The translations under genes and the position numbers were made by a program. Of a stretch of DNA of 64,000 nucleotides, positions 46,261-57,984 are shown piece after piece. Origin of the DNA: Taiwanofungus camphoratus (Eukaryota > Basidiomycota > Agaricomycetes > Polyporales > Taiwanofungaceae); NCBI GenBank assembly GCA_003999685.1, contig CP021220.1, forward strand, positions 3,906,001-3,970,000, read 5' to 3'. Every line of letters starts with the position of its first letter. The stretch's first letter is position 1. A model generated the notes under the pieces. That model saw only the letters and a list, made by a program, of their open reading frames with translations. It was not told where the DNA came from and searched no databases.

Positions 46261-47854
46261 GATTAGTTAGAAGGTGAAGAGAAGGAGGGGCGTCAGCGCA
46301 TGCACGCTGAGCGTCGTCGCCAGGCAGCGGGATGGCAGAGGCACACAACGTGAGAGTACTTTGCAGAAACGTGCTTGCAGGCCTTGTGCCTATGTAATCA
46401 ACGCTTCAACGTTTCTTCTAATGCTGTCTACTTATTCCGAATACAAACTTTTATAATAGACTAATTCCATATGTAGAGCTGGGAAAAAAACTATGGCAAA
46501 CCCCACATACGACGTCACGCAGTTGCAACGTTTTTTGGCTCCTCGGTCCTCGGAGTATCATATCTGACTGAAGTTCACTATACCGCCTGATCACGAAATA
46601 ATGCTGGAATAAATACAGACGAACCGCCGAGGAATGGAACTGGGTTCTACCACTATGCCAGGCGGATTGACAGCGCTCCGACTGGATTGCGGTCAGGTAT
46701 TATGTGACCATCTTAGGGCTCTCTCGTTCAAAAGCCAATCACCCGATTATTTGGCGTTTTGAGTTCCACGGACATACGCTGAAGGGCGTGATTTAAGTAT
46801 CCCTGGTTCTAAGCAAACCGATCTCGTGTCCAGACGAATATATGTATAGTGCAGCACCGTTGCACAATCCGATATACCCATGGTCGAGATTTAATCCCGT
46901 CGAGCACAATTCTTGAACAACAGAGGAGGATCTTAAGGGTCAAGATTTCAGTAAGAGCATCCAAGACTCATAGCGCGTTTTTGCCCACAACAGTTATTTC
47001 TGAAACAAACATGGATTCTTCTTTCGCAAGCTTCACGTAAAACGAGCAATTGGGGACATATGGACTACCTAATATTCATCGCATAGCGTAAAGCCATGAT
47101 ACAGAGCCTGCATAACGACCTGTTTCTGCCGAGATACAGCACTCTCCGTGCGGAAGCACAGCAAGTCACACCGGCCATGAGTGCGCAATCAACGGCCAAC
47201 ATAACCGCCAATTCTTCTGGGGGCATGCAAGCGATTTGCGGCACACGGTCTTTTTGTTCGTCGTTGCCTCGCAGTTATCAAAGCGGCTTGCTAGGAAGCT
47301 GGGTCAACAGGATGCCATAACGTTTTTTAATGGTCACCCGGTGACGCGAGAACTTGTCATCTGGCGAGAAACGCGCTGGCGAAACAAGATAGACCGCATG
47401 AGCCTAGAGAGTACAAAAACATGGTACGCAATTTTCGAGTGCGAACCTGGATGCGCAGACTTCGTGATTTTGCCCGAGTCTGTGATTTTCTGCAGCCAAA
47501 GATGAGCGAGCGTGATCAGTGGACTGACAGGAGACTTCTCACTTTCAATGTGTATATTCTTTTACCGTTCTCATCGAGGGTATACATGAGATGCATGACG
47601 GGTGAAGTACAAGGCACTCTCCCGCAGGCTGTAGCGGCGAAATGCCGTCCATATTTTAACCCCAAATTTGGTAACTGAAAACTGCCCGGCCAAGCCCTGC
47701 CTGCATAGTACCTACTGAGTAGACCTGCTGCGGTATCCCTACTTATATATATGCCCTGCTTTCCAGTCAATCGCCAAGAGCGAGCTGTGTCGCGCCCCCA
47801 TGCAGAATAGCTATCCTTTCTAATCCCGGGACCCCGCCCCTCTACCTTCTCATC
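46261..47854. promoter_or_regulatory. Long divergent intergenic region, chitin synthase / RCC1
   Basis: 1.6 kb without a supported gene. A TATA-like TTATATATATG at about 47741-47751 lies about 105 bp before the RCC1 ATG. The rest is AT-richer than the flanking genes and shows only short unrelated frames. Confidence 0.5.
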
Positions 47855-49528
47855 ATGCCGGCGGCCCGTGCCTCTTCCTCCAAAGCCAAGAAAGCGGCTC
47901 AGAAAGTCCCCTCACCACCCCTTGAGCTTGCCATTTCTTTTCAGAATGGTCCTGGAACGAGGACGAGACGAACCAGCACCAGAGGAGCCCCGGTCAAGCC
48001 GGCGAAGTCCAAGGCAACGCCGAATGGGAAAACTGCCGCACCAGTTCGCAAGAGAACGGCCGCAGCCCACCATGACCCTCCGCCCTTCAATGCGCTCCCT
48101 ACTCTGCCTATCCATTCGCGCCCTCCGTTGCAATTGTTTGCATGGGGCGTAGGGGACGGCGGCCAGCTCGGTCTGGGCATTGACCTGCTCCCCGGCCAGG
48201 TCAACAAGATCAGGCGGAATCACTACGTCGAGGAGAAGATTGCTGAAGGCGCATTTGGTGGCGAGAACGCCGGGTTGGAGGCCGTTGCAGCCGGTGGGAT
48301 GCATACGCTTCTCATAGATGAGAAGGGTAGCGTGAGTATCTCATTGCTTGCTTAATGGACTTAGCTTATGGCGGCTCAGGTCTGGTCGTGCGGCGTGAAC
48401 GACAACGCTGCATTGGGCCGGGTAACAAAGACAATTGTCGACCCCAACAACTCCATGAGGACCCTGGAAGTTGACGAGAGAACTGCACTCCCAAACAGCG
48501 TCCCGGTGCCCATTCAGAGCTTAGCGGACGAAGGCTTCCGCGCCGTCAAAGTCGCGGCGGGCGACAGCATCTCTCTGGCGATCAGCGACCAGGGCGAGCT
48601 TCGTCTCTGGGGCACATTTCGCGTGAGCCACACCACGAAGACTTCCGGACCACGGTAGTAATCCATTGCGGTTCAGGGCGGCGGAGGCCTCGTAGGCTTC
48701 TCACCCAGCTCGCAACGTCAATTCCGGCCTGTAGCCGTACCGGAGCTTGCTGGCGAGAAAATCGTGTCTGCGGCAGCGGGGAACAACCATGTGCTCCTCC
48801 TCACCTCGAAAGGTGAGGTCTACACGATGGGTACAGGCGCAGAAGGCCAATTGGGCCGGCGCGTGCTTGATTGGCATGCCGCACACGGCACGGTCCCCCG
48901 GAAGATCGTGCTCGGCAGACGAGGACGGAAAGCCGTCGTTGTCGGTGCGGGAAACGAGCATTCCTTTGCGGTCGACGAGGAGGGCACGGTTTGGGGCTGG
49001 GGCATCAACAGTAAGGGTCAGACGGGCACGGGTGTACGGGACCCGAGGCGCGATCCCGTTGTCTATGCACCGAAGAAGGTGCTCGGGCTGGCCAGGGTTG
49101 AGCTCGGTGGCGCGACAGTCGTTGAGATCGCCGGAGGAGACCTCCACACGCTGTTCCTGACTTCCGACGGGAGGGTGTATGCGTGCGGCATATCGGATGA
49201 AGGCCAGCTCGGACTCGCGGACGACGATCCGGCGTTCGCGAATCGCGTGTTTCGCGACTTCCTGCCTGAGCCTGCCCAGGTGACGTTTCCTGACGAGGAT
49301 GACCCTGTCGTGCGCATTGCATGTGGCATGAACAACAATCTTGCCGTGACTCAGGGAGGGGCCATGTACTCATGGGGCAGACAAGTTGTGGGCGAGCTGG
49401 GGTTGGGACATGACGATGATGTGAAAACCCCCGCCGTCCTTGTGCGAAGGAGCGGAGGGTCGTGGGCGGCCGCGGTTCCTGCTTGCGGAGGGCAGCATGC
49501 CTTGGCCTTGCTGAGAAGGAAGACATGA
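47855..49528 (+). CDS. RCC1: RCC1 family Ran guanine-nucleotide exchange factor
   Basis: Nuclear chromatin-bound exchange factor for Ran GTPase (Pim1 in fission yeast). Exons join at short introns near 48332 and 48624. A basic N-terminal tail (SSSKAKKAAQK and on) serves as nuclear/chromatin targeting. The seven-bladed propeller follows, seen by repeated G-x-x-H/S-x-x-A/L patterns: FAWGVGDGGQLGLGIDL, AAGGMHTLLIDEKGS, WSCGVNDNAALGR, AAGDSISLAISDQGELRLWG, AAGNNHVLLLTSKGEVYTMG, GAGNEHSFAVDEEGTVWGWG, AGGDLHTLFLTSDGRVYACG, CGMNNNLAVTQGGAMYSWG and CGGQHALALL. The order and spacing fit RCC1 itself more than RCC1-like proteins. The ATG at 47855 begins directly before the basic tail. Confidence 0.9.
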
Positions 49529-50276
49529 TATGCTACGATACGGACAGGAGCCGTGAGCACGTCTTCTCTCAATTTTTTGCTGAACAAGTTGTAAGGGAAT
49601 CTTGGTTCCACGTCGGGGCGTATCTTATTGTATCAGCTGTCGAGGGAGGAAAGTGCAAGGTTTTGAACCAAGCTAATCTCGAGGAACAGGCTGGTCTCCC
49701 CTGGAGAAGCCCTATCTATTGTTTCGTGTTTCTCGCTACGCGTTTGCGGATAACTGTTTCGTGTTGCAAGCTACAAGGATCGAGATGGGACTATGTGTGC
49801 ATAGCCGCCCTCGCTGGAATCTTTCACCTTCTTGCCTTACTCCGTTCTATCCACCGGGCGACTAGGGCAAGAAACTACTTTGAAATGAGGAAGACTCTTG
49901 CGTGTTCTGCTTGTTAGCTTACAGTCTGATGGGTGACCAATTGCCTGTTGCCGTCCCAAAAGACTAGGTTGCCTGCTTGTAAATCTGCAGTAGCCGTTCC
50001 TTTGAGTATATGCTAGTGCTCTGTCATTGCCATCCCTGTATGCACCCGCACTGTGACTATACCGAACAGTATCAGAACGTGCTCGCAAATATCGAGAGAC
50101 GCCCATAGACTGGAGCGCGTGTTTTCTTACGCATGGATGCTGACCGAAGAAGGTCGGGGACCGGAGCAGTGACATAGGACGCTATGACAAAGTGGCTTGA
50201 TATTTGAGTTACTCTTCGAGCGCGCGGTTGCCAAAGTCGAGTGGCTTGAAGCAGCACAAAGACTGGCAAGGCCGCC
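49529..50276. other. Intergenic
   Basis: 3' flank of RCC1 and upstream region of the CRAL-TRIO gene. Frames here are short and unrecognised. Confidence 0.55.
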
Positions 50277-51548
50277 ATGGCGAAGACGACAAGGATTAGC
50301 ACTGCGCCCTCCCCCGGAACGCAAATCGGCCTCGTGCACGTGTACGACGACGACCAGGAGGCCAAGATACGGGCGCTGCGCGAGGTGCGCAGCCGTCATC
50401 TCGGGCACGCTCGTTTTATAGATGTACTCATATGTGCTGCTGCCCAGTATGCAGACACCCTGCTGCTCCCGCCCTCCGACCCGTACCGCGAGTGGGAGCT
50501 GCGATGGCTGAACAGGTGGGACACCATCCCGCGCTACATGCGCGCCGCCAAGTGGGACCTCGACAATGGCAAAAAGCGCATCAGGGGCACGATGGAGTGG
50601 CGGAGAGAGTTCAAGCCTGACCTTATTCCCCCAGACGAGGTGAGTACACCGCTATGGCCTCGTGTCGCGTTCGCTGACGAGCGCACTAGGTGAGGATCGA
50701 GGCAGAGACGGGTAAGATGTACGTGCCACCGTCCCCCTCCTTCCGCCCTTGCACTGAGCCTCGCGAGGCAGTATCCTGAACGGCTTTGACAACCAAGGCC
50801 GTCCGATGCTCTACTTGCGGCCCGGCCGCGAGAACACCGAGACCAGCCCCCGCCAGCTCCGGCATCTAGTGTGGTGGTTGTAAGCCGCTCGCATTTTCGC
50901 GCTAGCGTACGCTCACAGACAGCCGTCTCCCCCGCCAGAGAGCGCGCAAAAGACATGATGCCCCCGGGGCAAGACTCGCTGGTCATCATCGTCGACTACA
51001 AGACCACGACGCTTCGGACTAACCCCTCCCTGTCCATCGCGCGCAAGGTGCCCCTTCCCTGTCTCGGGCAGGCGCATAAAGGTCTGATCGTGTGCGTTTC
51101 CAGGTCCTCACGATCCTCCAGCAGCACTACGTCGAGACGCTCGGCCGCGCGCTCGTCGTCAACCTCCCCATGATCCTCAACTTCTTCTACAAGGGCATCG
51201 CGCCCTTCCTCGACCCCATCACGCGCGACAAGATGCGCTTCAACCCGGACCTCTTCGCGCTCATCCCGCGCGACCAGCTCGACGCCGACTTTGGCGGCGA
51301 CTACGAGTTCGAGTTCGAGCCTCAGTCGTATTGGGAGCAGATCGTCGAGTAACGCCCTCTTTTCGAAAACTTGCATTCTTGGTCTCATGATGATCGGTCT
51401 CAGGTTCTGCGGCGTCGCCCCCGACGGCACGCGCGTCACCAAGTCCGACCCACCAGAGCCTCCTGCAGCCGAGCCAGCGCCGGACTTAAAAGCGGAGCCG
51501 GCAGTGGAGCGTACAGACGACATAGAGGCTGGCACACAGTGCGCATGA
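50277..51548 (+). CDS. CRAL-TRIO (Sec14-like) lipid-transfer protein
   Basis: Likely phosphatidylinositol/lipid transfer protein. Several exons joined at short introns. The N-terminal CRAL-TRIO N region reads RWDTIPRYMRAAKWDLDNGK with KRIRGTMEWRREFKPDLIPP. The lipid-binding domain continues with ILNGFDNQGRPMLYLRPGRE, HLVWWLERAKDMMPPGQDSL, VIIVDYKTTTLRTNPSLSIA, VLTILQQHYVETLGRALVVN, PMILNFFYKGIAPFLDPITR and FNPDLFALIPRDQLDADFGG. The ending EYEFEFEP-like acid stretch and SYWEQIVEFCGVAPDGTR match the Pdr16/Pdr17-type subgroup. The tail is Pro/Glu-rich. The start at 50277 is the first Met before the domain; the exon holding ILNGFDNQG is fixed by frame. The precise lipid is unknown. Confidence 0.85.
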
Positions 51549-52203
51549 ATGTCCTGCGTAGTCCTCCCACGACGCAGTCTCACTCTGAGTGGATTCTAGG
51601 GATCGGGAGACCAGCACACCTTCGCTGGGGTCTCCCGAGAGTATCGCTGTTGCAGCGTGATGGACGTTGACGTCCCGGTATCTATTCAGGCGGATCTACT
51701 GTTGTAGAGCATCGTAATCCACCGTACCAGTGTACTCGGGGCAGGCTCAGGCACTGGATCCAACACTCATATTCCATCTGAGGTGCTTTTGAATTGAGTG
51801 CTGCGAAAACAAAACGTAGCCTACAACCGACGTCGACTGCTACACGCAATCCGGGTGTCAACGATATCATTGCAAGATACTAGATTATGTCCCATGCTGA
51901 TCAATTTGTGGGCAATGTGAATAGAGTGGACAGAGAGGAAACAGTGATGCGTGGTGGGTATTATAACATAAGGAACGAGTAAATATGCAGCCGCGATATC
52001 ACCGGCCGGAACTGCAGAATGGCTTCATGTAGATGTGGAAACAAGACAAGGAGGGGATGGATGCAGATAACGAGTAATCAAGTCCGGTCTAGCTTGGCGC
52101 CAGAGGCAGGCGTCCCCTGCCCCTGCGCCCAGAATGCGATGTGACGTCTCTAATGCAAACGGAACCAAAACGAAGGATGTCTCATAATGAATAAATGCAC
52201 AGA
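51549..52203. other. Intergenic between two convergent genes
   Basis: 3' flanks of the CRAL-TRIO gene and the low-complexity gene. Nothing recognised. Confidence 0.55.
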
Positions 52204-53230
52204 TCATGCGGCCCTCGCACCCGCCTTCCAGCTCGATGGAGGCGGAGGCGGGCGGCGCGGGCCCTCGGATGGCGGACCCGTGGGCGCCGTCCGCGTTCGT
52301 GGTCTTGGACCAGACCGTCCATGGGGCTGGCCGCCTGTCTGGCCAGTCGGCTGCTGGGGCACCGGCGGCTGCTGGGGGAACCCGAACTGCGACGTCCTGA
52401 ACGTCGACGCGCGATCGCCGCCCGCGAAGCCCGTCGGCTCGCCGTACGCGCTGCGCGAGCCCCACCCGCCGCGCGCGTCGACGCCCAGCTCGCTCCCTGC
52501 AACGCTCCCGGCGTACATCGAGCGCGCGCTGCTCGGGAACATCATGCTCCCGCCCCACCCGCCCTGCATGCCCATGCCCATGCCCATACCGCTCATGCCG
52601 AAGCCGCCCTGCGGGAACATGGGGGTCATCCCGCCCATGCCGCTCATGGTGCTCATCGCGCCTCTGCCGCCGCCAAGGATACTCGTCGCCGCGGTCGAGC
52701 CGCGCTCCCACTCCTCCTCCGCGGCAGCCATGGCCTGCTGCGCGACGGCCATCTGGTACGCCTGCTTCGCGAACATCATGGCTTGCTGGTGGGCGGCGAG
52801 GAATGTCGGGTCGGCGTTGGGCGGCATCATGGGGAACATAAACTGCTGCGGTGTGAGCATCCCGGGAGCGCCGGCCTGGGGGGAATGCCAGGCCATGGGC
52901 GACGGAGGGGTCATGTTCGGGGCGCCGGGCATACCCATCATGGGCGGCATCATGCTCATACGCGGGGGCATGTTATCGAGCGGGCGGTCCTCCTCATCGT
53001 CGTCGTCAGCGATGGGGCCGTGGCCGTTGACGATCTTCCCGAGCTGCAGAACGGGCTATAAGGTCAGTACACGAGGATCGTCGCGCGTACACGGGGAGCA
53101 CGCACCTCAAGAGCGGCCTTGGCCTCGCTGCGCCTGCGCTCCTTCCTCCGCACCTCCTCCGCCTCCGCCTCAGCAACCGCGGCACGCTCCTCCCTCTCCC
53201 TGTCAAGCTCTCTCTCCCGGCCCACACGCC

Positions 53231-53267
<37 letters not shown>

Positions 53268-56200
53268 TCTATCCCTCTCTGGCTCGTCAAACGTCACGCT
53301 CGCGCTCTTCTTGTGCGCCCTCCTCGCGCCACCCTGGCTCGGCGCCTGACTCTGGCCCTGGCCCGGCCGGCCGTTCCTGTCCCGCAGCGCATAGCTCACC
53401 TCGCTCCCGTCCACCGGCGTGACCGGCGTGCGCCCGCTGCTCGACTCGCCCGTCGAGCTCGCAGGGCTGTTCCCGCGCAGCCCGCCCGCGAACGGCTTCG
53501 GCGGCGCGCCCATCCCCGCGCCCGCGCCTGCGCCTGCGCCTGTCCCAATCCCAATCCCAGTCCCAGTCCCAGTCCCAGTCCCAGCCCCGGCCCTCTGGCC
53601 CAAGCCAACGCTCGCACCAGACGACGCAACCGTACTGGACCGCTGGCGCGGCCCCATGAGTGCCTTCGGTGCCGGTTGCGCAGGCGCCGCGAGCGAGAGC
53701 GACGACGCGGAGGACGACGTCGCGCCCGATCCAGATCCCGAGTTGGCCTGGCGCGCAGGGCTGCCCGTGCGCCCGAGCGGCCGCGCGAACGGGCGGAGCG
53801 TCGGCGGCTGGTCCTCCCGCGGGGCGTCGGACGCCTGGCTCGCCGTCGCGGCGCGGTGGCGCGCAGCGCGCAGTGCGGGCGCGGGCACGGGCGCGGGCGG
53901 GTTGCTTGGTACCGTAGGGTTCGCCGTGGCGCTCGCGAGGAGCCCCCCGCCCGTAAAGCCCTTCGAGGGGGGCATGCCGCCGTTGGGGATGAGCGGCTGC
54001 CTGCCGACGGGCAGAGCTGGTGGCGAGGGCGGGGGCTGGGGCGGGGAGCTGATCATGCGCACGGTCGGCTGTTGCGCTTGTTGATGCTGCTGTTGCTGCT
54101 GTTGTTGTGCCTGCAGCTGGTGGTGCTGTTGCGGCGAGTACGGCGTCTGTCCCTGCGCGCCGGCGAACTGCGTCTGCGACGCGGGGCGCGAGGTGACGCT
54201 GAACGCGGGCGGGGGCGAGCGTTCGCGGATCGGCGTGGGCACGATCGGCGGGGGGTCTGAGAGGTCCTTGACGCCCTCGCCCGCGAGCGTGCCGGCGTCC
54301 GGGGTCGAGAGCGAGCGGCCGTTCGGCTTCCGCACAGTTGTCGGTGACGGCGGCACAGGGGGCGACGCCGAGGCGGGGGACGCGGGCGGGGTGAGCGACG
54401 CGAGCGAAGATGCGGATGTGAGCGACGCGGGCGACGTGGACAGCGGGAGGAGCGTGTCTGCGGGCGCGGTCTGGCTGCGCGTGGGCAGCCTGCGCGCACC
54501 GCTGTCCCTGTCCCAGGCCTTCTCCCTGCCGTCGTCCTCACGCGCACCCAGGGCCTTCTGCAGCGCGTCCTCAGTCCCCACGCGCGCGGCGCCGACGCCC
54601 AGCGCCAGCCTTGCGAGGCGGTCGTTGATATTCGGCTTACTGTCCACGGGCGATAACGCCGCCTTGTCCCTCTCCCTCTCTTTCTCCTTCTCCGTTTCTC
54701 TCTCGTCTTCGTTCTTCGTCTCCTTCATCTCCTCCATCCTTGTCTCCTCCTTCTTCTCCCTCTCCCTCTCCCTAGCGTTCTTCACAGGCAGTGCGGGCGC
54801 CTTTGCCCGCTCCGGCTCAGCAACGAGGGGCGGTGGCGGGCTCAAGCCCGCGATGTCAATCAGCGGCCGCGCAGGAACGCGCGCGCGCGAGCCCGCCGTC
54901 GCGCTCGACGCTGCGCTCCCGGGGCGCCGCGGCTGCACGAGCCGCGAGAGGGGCGCGTCGTCCGAATCTTCGTCCGAATCCGAGGAGTCGTCCGAGGAGC
55001 TCGTCGCGCTATCCTTGTTCTTGTCCTTGGCGCGGGCTTGTGTGCGCTGGAGAAGGTCCGCGGCGGAGCCTGTGGTAGTGCGTGCTCTGTCAGGACGGGG
55101 ACAGACAAAGGGGAAGGGGGACGGGAGGAGGGAACGGGGAGAGACAACAACGAGCGCTCACCTGACGCGCCCTTGTTCGCCGCAGCGAGCATCGACGCGC
55201 GCTTGGCCGCGGCGCTGGGCATCAGAGCGGACGTCGACACCGAGGCCCGCGCCCGGCTGTATACGCTGTCGCGCCCCCCGCTTCCGTTCGACTGCGCCGA
55301 GCTCGATGGTGTCATGCGTGCCGGGGCCGGGGCCTGTACAGGCGACTCGCGTGGGCGCGGGTGTGGGGGAGCGCGGTGCCCGAGCTCCGACCGCGCTTTT
55401 GCAGCGGACCGCGGTGTGATCGTGCGGTTGCGCCTCGCGCCCACCGTCGACGACCCTGCCGAGTCTTCCCCAGAGTCCGCGTCCGAGTCCGCGTCCGAGT
55501 CCGAGTCTGGCTCGGACGATGTCGAGTGCGTTGATGCTGCCGCCCGACGGTGCCGTGTTCTGTGTGCAGGCGACGACGTGCGCCCCAGTGCGGACGGTGG
55601 CCGACCAAACCGCGACGCCCCCTCGCGCCCGACGTCCGCAGACGATGGCGATGGCGACGGCAACGGCGAGTTTGCAGCGCTGCGCCGCGCCGCCATCTCC
55701 CGGAACGCCGCGACCGAGATCCGCTGCGGCGAGTCTGCCGTCGGCGACGTCGACGCCGACCCAAAGCTGCCTGCACGCGGACGGGTGCCGCCCACCGCCA
55801 GGCTGCTCGCCGAGATCCCAGACAGCGCAGACGGCGGGCGCAGCAGCGGCAGCTCTGGCGGGCCAGGCGACGCGGGGCGGACGTGGCGGAACGCACGCAG
55901 GTTGAACGCCCCGTCGTCGGGTGGGGGCACCGACGGGAGTGGCACCGACGGCTTGCTCTTCTTGCGCTCGCGGTGCGCCCACGAGAACATGCCCTTCTTT
56001 GGCGGCGCAGGAGGGGGCTTGGGCTCTGGCCCACAGTCGTCGACGCTGACGCTCGGTGTGTCGGCGGAGGGCGCCCGAGCGTGCGTGGGGGAGGCGGGGA
56101 GCGAACGGGTGGACCGGGCCGCAGGGTCACCATAGGCCGCGAACAGGTGCGCCTTGGAGGGCGGCGGGCCGAGCAGGTCGTGGCCCGAGTCGGAGCGGGC

Positions 56201-56479
56201 GCTGGTGTAGCGCGGGAGGTCTGTCGCGGCGTGGGGCACACGGAGGAAGGCGGGGTCACCGCCGGGGGGTGGAGCCGGCTTTTTGTGGCGAAAGGCGAGC
56301 AGGAGCTTGCTGGACGACGCAGCTGTTGTAGTGCTGTAGACCGAGTTGTGGACGGACGGGCGGAGGGATGCACGGTCTGCGTTGTCCGTGGAGGCCGAGG
56401 CGGTGCTGGTAGTGGACGACTTGTCGACGGAGGCAGGCTTGGGCTTGTCGCGCTTGGCGAACAGACCGAGCAGCGCCAT
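52204..56479 (-). CDS. Very large Ser/Pro/Arg-rich low-complexity protein, unknown function
   Basis: Three exons, roughly 1,380 residues, joined at introns near 55160-55090 and 53108-53061. The start MALLGLFAKRDKPKP at 56479 was preferred over an upstream in-frame Met because the sequence before it looks non-coding. Segments: N-terminal S/P/R-rich with KKGMFSWAHRERKKSK; an acidic Ser stretch (SSSDDSSDSDEDSDD); a charged EREREKKEE coiled region; a (Q)n stretch; Gly-Thr and Asp-Arg dipeptide runs encoded by DNA microsatellites; a short conserved-looking PVLQLGKIVNGHGPIADDD; and a Met/Gly/Pro-rich end (MGMGMGMQGG). No enzyme domain is seen. A scaffold or condensate-forming protein is plausible. 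Opposite-strand long frames across this region are shadows of its GC-rich code. Confidence 0.72.
53232..53290. repeat. CCTGTC hexanucleotide microsatellite, codes Asp-Arg repeats
   Basis: About six CCTGTC units (53232-53268) followed by degenerate copies. On the minus strand it reads as (DR)n within the low-complexity gene. Hexamer length keeps the frame when copy number changes. Confidence 0.85.
53523..53590. repeat. CCCAGT/CCCAAT hexanucleotide microsatellite, codes Gly-Thr/Gly-Ile repeats
   Basis: Begins with three CGCCTG units and continues as CCCAAT then CCCAGT units. On the minus strand it reads GTGTGTGIGIG-like and Gly-Ala dipeptides. It is a second in-frame hexamer array in the same exon. 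Confidence 0.8.
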
Positions 56480-57074
56480 GGCAGTCAGGAAGACACTGGC
56501 GAGCCTCGCGAGTGGCTGCAGTCGCAGTGACACGCGCAATGACCGCTTTGCTTGTCGCTGTTTGGCCTTGAGGCGAGATCGCTCTTCAATGTCGAGAAGT
56601 ACGTAGCGTGTACAAGTCGGCAGTGTCTTTCCTATCCACCGTCCGTACTGCAAGTGCCCCCCCTCTCCTCACCGGTGCTCGGATTCGCCCGCGCCCAGAC
56701 ACCTCGCCCGTTCACACGTTGCTCGCCTCGAGGACGCATTCGAAGTGCCCTCCCATGTGTGCCCATCCCCCACGAGACGCGCTCTTCCCAGCCATGGCCC
56801 ATGTCACTCATCCTCGTCCTTATCGCCTGCGATCGCTCCCACGTGACTGCCCCGCGCTTGCTCGATCGTCCCCCTCTGCAAGTCCCGCTGCTGTCAGCCA
56901 ATGACGCACGCTTCCTCTCCCGACGCCTGACCTGCGTCACCCGTCGCAGCGCTCACACCCGCACTCGTTCGCCCGTGGCCCGCACTGGCACGCCAATCGC
57001 CGCCATCCAATGCCCGCAGGCACGTAGCCTCACCCCATGCGAGTTCTCGGATAGATTGAACTTCACCTTCCTAG
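56480..57074. promoter_or_regulatory. Divergent region, low-complexity gene / terpene synthase
   Basis: Very C-rich on the plus strand. It should contain both promoters and the missing first exon of the terpene synthase, but I could not pick an exon that is supported by frame and splice sites. Confidence 0.4.
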
Positions 57075-57984
57075 AAATACAAGCGTGACCTCGACCTCGA
57101 GGCCCGAGTCAACGAAGCGACCCGAGGCTGGGAAAATGGAGAATACATGTGTCCGTATGTCGTCTCGGCGATCCTCATCACGGTCATGGCATACGGCCAC
57201 CTTTCGAGCATCGACGCCAAGCGCGCAGTCGCCCTGTACACTGCTCTTCTTTTCGCCTTGGACGATCCCGCCGTGTTCGATTCGCTGTCGGCCCAGAAGC
57301 TGCCCTTCCGGCCGTGTGCTGGGGGCGCACAGCGCGATGGCAGCGTACTCGGGGAGCTGAGCAGGAACCTGGCGGGGATGTGGGGCATCTACCCGGACTT
57401 CGCAGCCAGCGCTATATGCACGTCCGCGCTCCTATTCGTCAACGCTTGTCTCCTCGAGAACACGGGCATGGACGCGATGCTGCGCCCAGGTATGCGCTCT
57501 TTCGTGGATTATCAACGGAGCATGAGTGACCTCGCTGACGCATATGCGTGCTTCATCTGGGAGAAGGCGCGGTTTCCTGATGTCAGGATATACTGGGAGG
57601 CTATGCCGTAAGTCAGTCATGGCGTCTATACGTCCCCGAGGCCACAGTTTGTCCCGCAGAGATGCCATGCTGTTTATCGGCCGTAGCAAGTGAGTGCGGC
57701 CCTCGTACGCCCGTGCGTGGTCTCAGAGCTTCCTCGGGTTGATTTCCTATTTCTTAACCAATGGTAGTGACATCTTATCCTTTTACAAAGAAGAGCTAGC
57801 GGGCGAAACAGGCAACTACATCCATGATCTTGCCCTTGTCACCGAAGAATCTGTCCTCCATGCTCTCCAGCATCTCGTCGATGACATCCTCGCAGCATTA
57901 GTGCGGGTGCGCACCGTCCTCGGTGAAGGGGAGGCGTGGGTGAATTTTGCGGCGGGATATGTGTATATCCTCAGTCCGTCTTAA
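57075..57984 (+). CDS. Trichodiene-synthase-family (TRI5) sesquiterpene synthase, 5' end unresolved
   Basis: Terpene cyclase of the TRI5 family, common in Agaricomycetes; would cyclise farnesyl diphosphate. Recognised exons: 57075-57608, then a small exon with DAMLFIGRSN, then the exon to the stop at 57984. Seen motifs: WENGEYMCPYVVSAILITVM, the Asp-rich LFALDDPAVFD, GELSRNLAGMWGIYPDF, EAYACFIWEK-like DAYACFIWEKARFPDV, and the metal-binding SNDILSFYKEELAGETGNYI (NDxxSxxKE), with FAAGYVYI near the end. An AG acceptor at 57074 suggests an upstream exon of roughly 30-40 residues; none was found, so the model is partial. An internal Met at 57147 could start a shorter form that keeps both motifs. 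The product cannot be predicted. No other biosynthetic gene is beside it. Confidence 0.78.

Noticed and set aside
52187-53422. Long plus-strand open frame of about 411 codons, and another at 54193-55419
   Set aside because: They mirror the GC-rich code of the minus-strand low-complexity gene, have Cys/Trp/Arg-biased content and no domain, so they are shadows.
56552-57088. Plus-strand frame of 178 codons before the terpene synthase
   Set aside because: Composition is Pro/Arg/Ser-biased with no TRI5 likeness; it does not join in frame to the 57075 exon.
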